Positions 1 through 7,358 of a DNA stretch of 12,434 bases are shown here, in pieces (position 1 is the first letter of the stretch; each line of letters starts with the position of its first letter). The notes under the pieces are model-generated. The model saw only the letters and a list, made by a program, of their open reading frames with translations. It was not told the DNA's origin and did no database searches. A program made the position numbers and the translations under genes. Origin of the DNA: Larix sibirica (Eukaryota > Streptophyta > Pinopsida > Pinales > Pinaceae); contig NWUY0300014391.1 of assembly GCA_004151065.3 (NCBI GenBank), forward strand, positions 2,315 through 14,748, given 5' to 3'.

Positions 1-488
1 ACATCCTCTCTACCAAAAGCATCAATGGAAAGTTGTCCACCGCTGACCTGAAACTAAGAATGCTTGAGGATGTTGTCATCAACATATCTCCAAACATATA
101 CCAGATGAGTCGTTGATACAACTCCAATTGGAACCTTAGGGAAATAAGGAAGGTCCTCACCTCTCCTAGAGTGTCCGGTGATAAATTAAATGTCCTCCTC
201 AATGGGTTGGAACCACTCATCGGGACCAACTTGAAAGGCCTACCTAAAATGATCTCATCATGCAATCAACTAGGCCAACAACATATTGTTCCCCTTGAGT
301 GATGTCGCCTCCTCATTGAACTTGAGGAGGCCAACAACTCTCAAGAGGTGTCTAGTCTGGGGCGTAATGGGACGAGAATATAAATCTCTCTCCCTCTCCC
401 TAGCCTCCCACTCTCTACGGAAGTTATACTGATCTACCTGTGCCTCGCGTTGTTGTTGCGCCTCATGGAGATCACGTCTTTGTTTCAC
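1..488. pseudogene. Unidentified decayed coding fragment inside the CACTA element
   Basis: Two codon-aligned readings compete. On the plus strand the frame beginning at position 3 is open over 3-113, 117-299 and 303-380, broken by TGA at 114, TGA at 300 and TAA at 381. Both TGAs could come from CGA by CpG deamination. On the minus strand an ORF of 72 codons (488 to 270) starts MKQRRDLHEAQQQ and is rich in Arg, Glu and Gln, like a coiled coil. The same minus frame continues with several stops to position 1. I recognise no domain in either. The plus reading would be the 3' end of a gene running towards the subterminal region. The minus reading would be a first exon reading inward. Either could be a TnpA-like protein, another transposon gene or a captured host fragment. 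The fragment runs off the left edge. Confidence 0.35.
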
Positions 489-621
489 ATATAATATAAA
501 TCAGTCTCATAATCATACATATAAAATAATTATAACAAGATTATATCTACCAAAATAAAATAATAAAAGTTTTTCCAAAAAAAGAAAACCGGTGCGCCAT
601 AAATATTAGAAGCGCACCGTT

Positions 622-1196
622 AGCAGTGCGTTTATATATTGGAAGCACCGACAAGTGGTGTGCTACAATATCTATGACGCACCGCTTATATTTCAAAAAT
701 TTTAAAATTGATTTCAACGATGTGCCTAAATCTTATTAGTGCACCGTTATCAAATGCACCAAGTTTAAACAACAATAATTTATTTGAATATATTCACAGT
801 GCGCATATTCCACGTCGGCGCACTGTGAATCAGTGCCTTGACGTGACATAGGAGCACCGATAGTTGTGTGTTCACGGGTTTATAAGCAGTGTGCTTATAT
901 ACTGGAGGCACCGACGAGTGGTGCACTACAATATATATGTCACATCGCTGGTTATATATCAAAATGTCTAAATTGAATTGGACGGTGTGCCTAAATCTTA
1001 TTAGCGCATCGTTATTCAAATGCAGCGAATTTAAAAAATTAAAAATTATTTTAAAGATATTTACGGTGCGCCTATGCCACATCAATGCACCGTACCACTG
1101 GTGCCTTGACATAACATAGGAGCACCGTATCACCGTACCACCGGTGCCTTGACGTGGCATAGGAGCACCGTTAATTATGTTTTCACAAGTTTATCA
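622..1196. repeat. Imperfect tandem duplication of a subterminal block (about 263-311 bp units)
   Basis: The block at 622-884 is repeated at 885-1196. Both start AGCAGTG(T/C)G followed by TTATATA(T/C)TGGA and GGCACCGAC or AGCACCGAC. Both contain GTGCCTAAATCTTATTAG, and both end with CATAGGAGCACCG followed by a TTCAC...GTTTAT tail. The second unit is longer. Part of the excess is a local 43-bp duplication: ACCACTGGTGCCTTGACATAAC from 1094 is repeated from 1137 as ACCACCGGTGCCTTGACGTGGC. The duplication explains how binding-site number grew in this terminus. Confidence 0.75.
792..830. repeat. Perfect 13-bp inverted repeat in the subterminal region
   Basis: ATTCACAGTGCGC (792-804) and GCGCACTGTGAAT (818-830) are exact reverse complements around a 13-base loop. 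This pairs two opposed motif copies and could form a hairpin or a dimeric binding site. Confidence 0.75.
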
Positions 1197-1268
1197 AAGT
1201 TGTCACTGGTGCGCCTATTTCACGTAATTGCACTGTTGCCGGTGTGATGACGTGACATATGTGCACCG
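798..1268. promoter_or_regulatory. Cluster of a 21-bp subterminal site, consensus CGGTGCKCCTATGYCACGTCA
   Basis: Copies in minus orientation (TGACGTGRCATAGGAGCACCG) are at 839-859, 1107-1127 (ACGT core mutated), 1150-1170 and 1248-1268. Plus-orientation copies are at 1064-1084 and, more diverged, at about 798-817 and 1208-1227. A related GCCACGTCATTGCACCG lies at about 1413-1429. Each joins the GCACCG hexamer to an ACGT core separated by CCTATG. TGACGTGG is also the kind of ACGT element bound by plant bZIP factors, so the site could serve a transposon-encoded protein, host bZIPs, or both. The function is inference; the repetition is directly visible. Confidence 0.6.
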
Positions 1269-1632
1269 TATAAATGATTATGGTTTTATTATACCAATAC
1301 CAGTGCGCTAGAAAATAACAAGCACCGGAAATCCAATACCCTTTATTGTACTAAACGCACTGGTGTCTATGATAATTCAGTGTTTTAATAGGTGTATCAA
1401 CGGTATGGTTACGCCACGTCATTGCACCGATATCCAGTGTGCATGAGTGGAATAAGCGCACCGTTAAACATTTTTTTTTAATAAATGGTGTGGTTACCGG
1501 TGCATGTATTACAATTAAGGGCACCAGAATGTTGGTGCTCTTAAATGTGTAACGCACCTGTGACCATTTGTGGGTTTTATTTTATTTCCCATGTTGTGCG
1601 GTGCGTTCGAGTTGTTCGGCTCGCACCGCTGT

Positions 1633-1666
1633 CGGTGCGCCCTGTAAAATTTTATAGGGCGCACCG
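1633..1666. repeat. 34-bp near-perfect palindrome of two opposed GCGCACCG motifs
   Basis: CGGTGCGCCCTGTAAAA (1633-1649) abuts TTTTATAGGGCGCACCG (1650-1666). The 17-bp arms match with a single mismatch and have no spacer. It contains two full motif copies head to head and lies close to two further copies at 1599 and 1623. Confidence 0.8.
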
Positions 1667-1824
1667 TATATCAGTGCAAGCTGAACGTTTCGAATGCACC
1701 ACGCAAAATTTTTAATTTTTTTTTTTAAAGGTAAATTTAAGGTTGAATTTTAAAAACTAAACCACTAAAAAATATTTTGTGAAGTAACAAACATTTTACA
1801 TATTGAAGGGCGCATCGGGGAGGC

Positions 1825-1900
1825 CTATTGGTGATGTATGGTAAATTTGAATTTTTCCAAAACAGTTTGGAAAAATTGAAACGAACCGAACCACCAATAG
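1825..1900. repeat. Nested inverted repeat, 76-nt potential hairpin
   Basis: The outer arms CTATTGGTG (1825-1833) and CACCAATAG (1892-1900) are exact complements. The inner arms AATTTTTCCAAA (1850-1861) and TTTGGAAAAATT (1866-1877) are exact complements around a 4-base loop. The segments between them (1834-1849 and 1878-1891) are largely unpaired. It does not use the GCACCG motif and sits in the one part of the subterminal region (about 1700-1950) that is poor in it. It may be an old MITE-like insertion, a cruciform or a small-RNA precursor; no choice can be made from sequence alone. Confidence 0.6.
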
Positions 1901-2680
1901 AATACAATGATGTGTCCACGTGGACCATGAATGTCGGGGTGTCCAAGTGGGTGAAGGGCAGCACCGGTGCAAAGTGGCTCAAACACACTAAAGTGGGGTA
2001 AAAATGAGTTTTGGCCGCGGTAATTTTTTTTATTAAAACCTACACCGGTTCACTCGACATTAGAACGCACCAATGCGATCCAGAGTCGAAAGCACCGAAA
2101 TGAGTCGATGTTAAAATAAAATAATTTATTTTTAATAAAATAAAATATATATTTTTTAAATAAAACTCTTTCTAGTGTGTTGTGTTTATCCACCCACACC
2201 TTTGCGTAAATAGCATTTAGCGCACCGGGAATGGTTTAAAATATTTTGTCGATTATAAAATTATATTTTTTTTTATTTTCGATAAATCGAATTGCGGTGC
2301 GTTATGGTCTTGTGAATGCCCCGGTGTGTTAAACTAAAGACACACCATTGTTATACTTTTGAGATATATGTTTTAATAAAATAGATTATAAAATAAAGTT
2401 TGATACATTAGGTTTTCGTGAAACGCATAAGTGTGGTTATCGTTAATGAATGCACCATGTTTAGTTTTTACTTAAATATTTTAATTTTTAAATAAAAGAG
2501 TATTTGGTGTGATGGTTTCTATGCAACGCACCAGTGCAGGTGTATGTGATGGAACGCATCGCTATTGTTATTTGGAAATTATTTTGGTTTCATAAAGATG
2601 TTTTCGAGTCGTGGTGCGGCAAATTAGGACGCACTGATAAACGCACCGATGCGATTATGTTGAAAGAGAACCAAAATAAA

Positions 2681-2783
2681 AACCTCCGCTAAAACCTCTG
2701 GTTGCTAGCCTCCGCTACTAACCTCCACTAGAAACGGATATTTGGGCTCTTTTGTGAGGAGCATACGCTATAACATCTGCTAA
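2681..2783. repeat. End-proximal subterminal motif, RCCTCCGCTA type
   Basis: AACCTCCGCTAA (2681-2692), AACCTCTGGTTGCTA (from 2693), GCCTCCGCTACTA (2708-2720), AACCTCCACTAG (2720-2731) and AACATCTGCTAA (2772-2783) form a degenerate series reading towards the terminus. The last copy merges with the terminal repeat. Similar AGCGGAGGTT / GGCCTTTAGC series lie next to the ends of many plant CACTA elements. It is a second motif, distinct from GCACCG. Confidence 0.55.
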
Positions 2784-2784
2784 A

Positions 2785-2803
2785 GGGCCTTTTCCTTGTA
2801 GTG
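2785..2803 (-). repeat. CACTA terminal inverted repeat (right end)
   Basis: On the minus strand it begins CACTACAAGGAAAAGGCCC. It matches the start expected of plant En/Spm elements and is followed inward by TTTAGCAGATG. The three bases after the end (2804-2806, TGA) would be the 3-bp target duplication. The partner copy lies outside the window, so this cannot be tested here. Confidence 0.85.
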
Positions 2804-2962
2804 TGAATTAAAAAGTATATGTCTTGTGGTGGATCTCTATTAAATGGAGTCATGATTATATATGCACTCAAAATTTATAAAAATATAAGCTCATACGGGT
2901 AAATGGAATCAAATGCACTACATGAAGGATATATTTTAAAGTCAGTCTACTAACCTAGTCAT
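2804..2962. other. Flank between the CACTA end and the LINE target repeat
   Basis: This is AT-rich DNA without an ORF. Its last bases (TAGTCAT, 2956-2962, running into the target repeat) match the start of the repeat units found to the right of the LINE at 7677 and 7804. The stretch is therefore the left continuation of that array's flank. Confidence 0.6.
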
Positions 2963-2972
2963 ATTATAAAAA
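2963..2972. repeat. Left target-site duplication of the LINE
   Basis: ATTATAAAAA here is repeated at 7624-7633 directly after the A-rich tail. The left copy is preceded by TAGTCAT. The right copy is followed by TGGTATGTAAGTACTC. Together these two flanks rebuild a unit of the downstream tandem array. Confidence 0.75.
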
Positions 2973-3045
2973 CTGGAAAATGTGAATTGGATGTTTGTTA
3001 AGAATAAAAAATATCCAAGCTAAAGTAATGGAAAACAATTTGTGA

Positions 3046-4530
3046 ATCCAGTCTCTACAAGGGTTCCTTTGTTTCTCCTTTGCTGCGTATGCTAGGGATT
3101 CGGAGGGGGCCTCTCCCCCTCCACCCTCTGATGACGATCTCGCTTTCCAACCTCTCCTCTCATCCCTCTCATCCAAGCCTAAATCTAGGAATGCGCCAAA
3201 GCGTTTTGTTCGAGGAGATAAATATGTTCCTACGATGGTTCTTTTGCCTACTTCTTTTTGGAGCATGACTAGGGCCCTCTCTGAAAGAGGCTTAGTTGGA
3301 TAGTTTACCAGATTGTGGCCTTCTCCAGCCTCAATTGAATAGTAGCTTGACAAATCCTAGAGGCCACTCATCAATGCGAGTGTTTCTCTGTATGCCTGTG
3401 GCAAGGGATTTTTTGTTTTCCACTTCCAACTTTTAGAAGACAAAGATCTCATTTTTAGAAGCAGTCCGTATTGTTTTGGCTCTCAAGGGCGCTATCTCAA
3501 TCGGTGGTCATTGGACTTGATCATGATGATGATATCCCTTCGACAGTTCCTGTTTGGGTTAAAATCCCTCGCCTCCCTCTTTCGTGTTGGGGAGATGATT
3601 GCCTCATATCCCTTGGAAACTCTCTTGGAAAATATATTGATAGCACAGCTCCAAAAGGCAAGCAATTTGCATCTACAATAATATGCATAGAAGTAGATCT
3701 CGAAAAAGGTCTTCCCGTCGATATATTGTTGGTTCATGGTTCCTGGAATCACCATCAACAGTTGAACTATGAGCAGCCTCCCTTCAAAAGCAAAATCTGC
3801 CACGAATATGGGTGTTTCGCAAGGGACTACAATCAACTAAACTTGTTGAATACCAGGAAAATACTCTAGAGGAACAATGGAAACCCCAAAAGAAAAAAGT
3901 AGCTCAAAAAGGAATTGGTGCCACACCAAAATCTTCCCCCGCCTCAACAAGTCAAGTAGCTCCAATAACTAATCGGTTTGATACTCTTTCGAAGATTCCA
4001 GAAGGGGACTCTTCTCAAGATATGGAGGATCTTTTACCTACTTTAGCTAGCTCAACGGACCCCCATAAAAACCTAAACTCTTCCCTTGAATCCTCATCCC
4101 CTCCTTATTCTAGCTTCAAAAAATTTGGTGTGGGGTTTGATCCCATTTCTAGCCATATATTGGAACACACTGAAGTTCCCCTGGTGGCGTTTCAAGACCC
4201 GCAATATTTCTTGAATCGTGTTATTGAGTAAGCTATTAGCCCTCCAGGAGGGCCCCTCCTCACCAGCTCTGATGGCAAGGTGCGACCATAGCAATGTGTA
4301 ACAGAACAAATCAGAAAAATGGGAAAGACAAATATGAGGAGCTGGATGGTAATCCTCAGAAACATTGTGGAAGAAAAACTAACAAAGAAAGTCGAGAGGT
4401 GGAGACAACAAGAGATTTGAGACAAGGCACTTAGTCTAGCCTAGACAAATACAAGGTAGGTGGAAATACAACAACTTCAAAGCTTCAAGAAAATAGAGGA
4501 GGTAAGTCCCATCCCCACAATCATAAATAA
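3046..4530 (+). pseudogene. LINE ORF1 remnant: DUF4283 domain and degenerate CCHC zinc knuckle
   Basis: ORF1 proteins of plant LINEs bind RNA and form the ribonucleoprotein needed for target-primed reverse transcription. Frame 1 (from 3046) carries an acidic Ser/Pro-rich start, then FTRLWPSPASIE, GKGFFVFHFQLLEDKDLIF and YLNRWSLDL, with stops at 3301, 3340, 3343 and 3358. Near 3525 the reading moves to frame 0 with IPSTVPVWVKIPRLPLSCW and LGNSLGKYI, which is typical DUF4283. The zinc knuckle near 3790-3830 reads S-x2-C-x4-C-x4-Y, so three of the four C-C-H-C ligands are lost. Frame 2 (about 3835-4231) holds the polar Ser/Pro/Lys tail. Frame 1 resumes by 4273 (KYEELDGNPQK, GRKTNKESREVE) with one TAG and stops at TAA 4528-4530. 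I see no clear start codon. The family assignment is secure; the exact start is not. Confidence 0.85.
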
Positions 4531-4532
4531 TG
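4528..4532 (+). promoter_or_regulatory. TAATG overlap of ORF1 stop and ORF2 start
   Basis: The frame that I assign to the ORF1 C-terminus ends in TAA at 4528-4530. The ATG at 4530-4532 opens the endonuclease frame (MNMVSWNCQGMG). A one-base stop/start overlap would allow ORF2 translation by termination-reinitiation. This is an inference from the junction; it depends on the ORF1 tail really using this frame. Confidence 0.5.
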
Positions 4533-7358
4533 AACATGGTTTCTTGGAATTGCCAAGGAATGGGAAACATAAAAATGTATTAGAAATGAAAAACCTATCC
4601 TTGTCTGAAAAACCCCTTGTCTTTTGCATCCAAGAGACCAAGTTGGAAAAGCAAGCAATGAAAGATATTTGTCAAAAAATTGGAAAAGCAGTTTATCCCT
4701 AGCAATCAGCTCCAAAGGAGCATTGGGAGGTCTATGAACCATGTGTAGTCCATCTCGATTTGAGATATTGGAAAGTGAAACCAGTCTTACATCCTCACCT
4801 CCTTTCGTAAAAAAGATAATGGGCAGCACCTCAAGATCATCAACGTCTATTCCTCGATAGTCTATGGTGAAAAACTACAGTTTTGGAATGCTCTCTCTCA
4901 ACTAAAGCTCAAATGTTTTAAATCCAGGTGTATCATAGGCGAAGATTTCAATACAACCCTTCTTTCCTCAGAAAAAAGAGGGGGGAGCATTGTTCGAGAC
5001 GCTTTTAGAGAATATATGGAGGATTTTATCTCTGGTTGGGATCTTATTCATATCAAGCCTACCAAAAGAAAATTCACTTGGACAAACAAGCGTGTGGGGA
5101 AGCAATACATTGTAGCTAAATTGGATAGTTTTCTTAGTGAACAACGATCTTCTACTTCAAGACAAGATTATATCTTCTGCAATCCTCCTTATAAGTGTCT
5201 CAGACCACTGCCTGAACTCTCTCACCTTTACAGACTCGGAAAACTATAGACCCTTTCCTTTCAAGTTCAATCCTCTCTGGCTTAAAGAAAAAAGATATCT
5301 TTGATATAATCTCCAATGCTTGGAAAGTCTTCATTCTTGGTTCTCTAGCCTACATTTGGGAGACCAAATTGAGGATGGTAAAGCTTGCTCTAAAAAACCG
5401 GGCAAAACATACCTACAAATCTCCTGAAACGAGGAAGGAGGAAACCATTCAACAACTCTATGCAGTACAAGAACAACTGGAGATTGAGAAAATAACCCCT
5501 CGGCTACTTCAAAAAGAGAAGGCCCTAAATACTAATCCCTTTGGCATACATCTAAGTGAGGAAGAAGCGTAGAGACTCAAATCCCACAGCCTATGGTTGC
5601 AAGCTGGGGATCGTAATACTAAATACTTCCACAATCAGGAGAGATTTTGTGTCCATCACAACAGAGTCAAAGATATCAAGGTAGACTCTGGAGAAGTTCT
5701 TAATTCCTTTTTTGATATCAAACGAGCCGCAAAAGAACACTTCCACCTGCTTCTTACTGAGGATGGAATCGTTGATGATAATTTAGCTCAATCCTATCTT
5801 CAAGTTGTGACAAATTTAGTCATTGAGGAAGATAATCTAAATTTATGCAAAGACATCTCAGAAGATGAAGTGGTTAGCACAATCTAGAGTCTTGAGTTTG
5901 ACAAGGCCCCTCGGCATGATGGGTTCACAATCCATTTATACAAGCCCTGTTGGAAGATTATCAAGTTTGATCTGTGCCGCATGTTGAATTGGACAAACCT
6001 CAAAGACAAAATAAGGGGAGGTACAAACTCAACCTTTCTTGCTCTTGTCCCAAAGGAATAAAATCCTAGCTCTTTTTCCAGGTATCGACCTATTTTTCTC
6101 AACAATGCCTCCTATAAGATTCTTACAAAAATCTTAGCAAACCACATCAGATTCCTTCTTTCAAAACTAATATCTCAAAATCAAGGTGATTTATGCCAAA
6201 TAAACATATTCTAGATAACTTTATTCTTGTCCAAGAAGCTCTCCACTCTAGCATCTCCTCATGTGAAAAATACATGGTTATCAAATTGGACATGGACAAT
6301 GCCTTTGATCGGGTAAGGCATTCCTTTTTTTTTCAAGTTATGAAGAGATTTGGTTTTTGTAATTGCTTGGTTAGATGGGTGCAGGCTTGTATTGGAAACC
6401 CATGGATTGCACCTCTGGTAAATGGGAAGCCCACTGAATTTTTCCAAGCTTCTCGGGGTCTCAAACAACACTCCCCCTTTCCCTTATTCTCTACATTTTA
6501 ATGGCAGATAGTTTCAATCGAAGTATCAAACAGGAACGTACTTTGGGAAGATTGGTAGGAATCCAAATATCCAGAAATGTAGATCAATCAACCATTCTTA
6601 GTTTCGGTGCAAAGGTCAACAATAGGAAATGCCAAATTTATAGGAGGAACTTCCGGAGCATATCTGAAGGGCAATTTCGATTACCCTCGAATTTCCCTTT
6701 TCCTCCACCTGTTCTTCCTTCAAGTATCTGGGTATGCCCCTCTCTACTGGGCACATTAATTCCAAAAATTAGAAGGGGACGAACCAAAATTTGAATATCC
6801 GCCATGATCTATCAAGTGCATCAAAGCTTGATGGTTTTCAACAATTGCCATGGTGAGTCAGAATTTCAGCTTCTCTTAGCTTCAGTTGGTATCAACAATT
6901 GGTCTTATTTGAAATTCATCATTGTGTGGGAAGCAATCCTCTGTATGGATATGAAAAATATCATAAGACTTTCAACGGTGTGGGCGATTCAATCTGTCGA
7001 CTCTGTGGTATTCTCTCCTCTAAGATCACCAGATTCTGCAGTAATTGAACAACCTCACCTCCAAGCCTCGGGTCATTTATGCACAGGGAGCTTAAATGCA
7101 TGTAATTATTCCAATGCCTTGTCTTCTCTTTGGCCTATGGTGCGGCCTCGAGGAAAGGGGATTCGATCTTCAGGTATCTAGGAGATGGACTTTGAAATGT
7201 TGACAGAGCAAATTTATTATAAAAATTATAAAATTCTCTGGGGGTGTTCTCCAGTCTTCTGCATTCGACGGAGTGCACCCTATCTCAGGCTCCAAAAGCG
7301 CAAATTTGGACCCAGCCCAGGAAACTTCAGAAGCAAAAGACAAGGGACTACAGGCTGA
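4530..7358 (+). pseudogene. LINE ORF2 remnant: APE endonuclease, reverse transcriptase, C-terminal zinc finger
   Basis: ORF2 nicks the target and copies the element RNA from the exposed 3' end. The start (ATG 4530, MNMVSWNCQGMG) is the usual endonuclease beginning. Endonuclease signatures follow across several frames: SWN (Asn codon 4548), QETKL (Glu 4634), GEDFNT (Asp 4944, Asn 4950; GGDFN is usual), FTWTNKR and SDH (Asp 5203, His 5206). Frame 2 from about 5285 to 6188 carries LWLQAGDRNTKYFHNQ, DKAPRHDGFTIHLYK, STFLALVPKE and YRPIFLNNASYKILTKILAN, with stops at 5570, 5885 and 6059. Motif A is LDMDNAFDRV (6286-6315). Motif B is damaged (RGLKQHSPF). The FADD block is absent at about 6606. FKYLGMPLSTGH (from 6719) and a Cys-x2-Cys remnant SICRLCG (6989-7009) follow. 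The last 59 codons (7182-7358) start EMDFEMLTEQ. At least eight frame changes make it non-functional. Confidence 0.87.

Larger units (their letters stand above)
590..2648. repeat. CACTA subterminal repeat array: GCACCG/CGGTGC motif
   Basis: By eye I count at least 27 exact copies of GCACCG or its complement CGGTGC. Plus-orientation starts are 614, 645, 679, 741, 854, 908, 1087, 1122, 1165, 1263, 1322, 1424, 1458, 1623, 1661, 1961, 2092, 2222 and 2643. Minus-orientation starts are 590, 1064, 1142, 1498, 1599, 1633, 1965 and 2295. There are also many one-mismatch relatives such as GCACCA, GCACTG and GTGTGC. Outside this stretch I found only one copy (6605-6610). Most copies sit in a larger GCGCACCG or GGTGCGCC context and are often paired in opposite orientation. 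In CACTA elements such subterminal repeats bind the element's TnpA-like protein and bring the two ends together. That role is inferred from the family. The short ORFs here (for example 780-1160 minus and 889-1119 plus) are by-products of the repeats. Confidence 0.8.
1..2803. mobile_element. CACTA (En/Spm-type) DNA transposon, right part; left end outside the window
   Basis: Seen: the right boundary at 2803 reads, on the minus strand, CACTACAAGGAAAAGGCCC followed by TTTAGCAGATG. Inward of it lies about 2.1 kb of dense short direct and inverted repeats. Known: plant CACTA elements start with CACTA, often continue as an A/G-rich stretch and GGCCTTTAGC, carry subterminal arrays of short repeats bound by the TnpA-type protein, and make a 3-bp target duplication. 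All of these except the target duplication can be seen here. No left terminus (CACTACAAGG on the plus strand) occurs upstream, so the element is cut by the window edge and its total length is unknown. I did not recognise a transposase domain in the visible part; the only coding remnant is at 1-488. It could be a non-autonomous derivative or the tail of an autonomous one. Confidence 0.82.

Noticed and set aside
780-1160. 126-codon minus-strand ORF and the overlapping plus-strand ORF at 889-1119
   Set aside because: Both fall inside the CACTA subterminal repeats. Their peptides contain the repeated motif translated twice and have no domain.
1351-1988. Minus-strand ORFs at 1351-1557 and 1737-1988
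   Set aside because: They lie in the same repeat region, are short, have no family resemblance, and are explained by non-coding transposon structure.
590-2648. CRISPR-like or satellite interpretation of the repeated motif
   Set aside because: Repeats are short, occur in both orientations, are irregularly spaced and end exactly at a CACTA terminus. The subterminal array of a DNA transposon explains them.
2964-3353. 129-codon minus-strand ORF
   Set aside because: It is the antisense shadow of LINE ORF1, whose plus-strand reading gives recognisable DUF4283 sequence continuing downstream.
6804-7181. 125-codon plus-strand ORF as a separate gene
   Set aside because: In another frame the same bases give the ORF2 C-terminal zinc-finger remnant (SICRLCG). 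The open frame is a by-product of decay, although its continuation after 7181 does carry the ORF2 tail.
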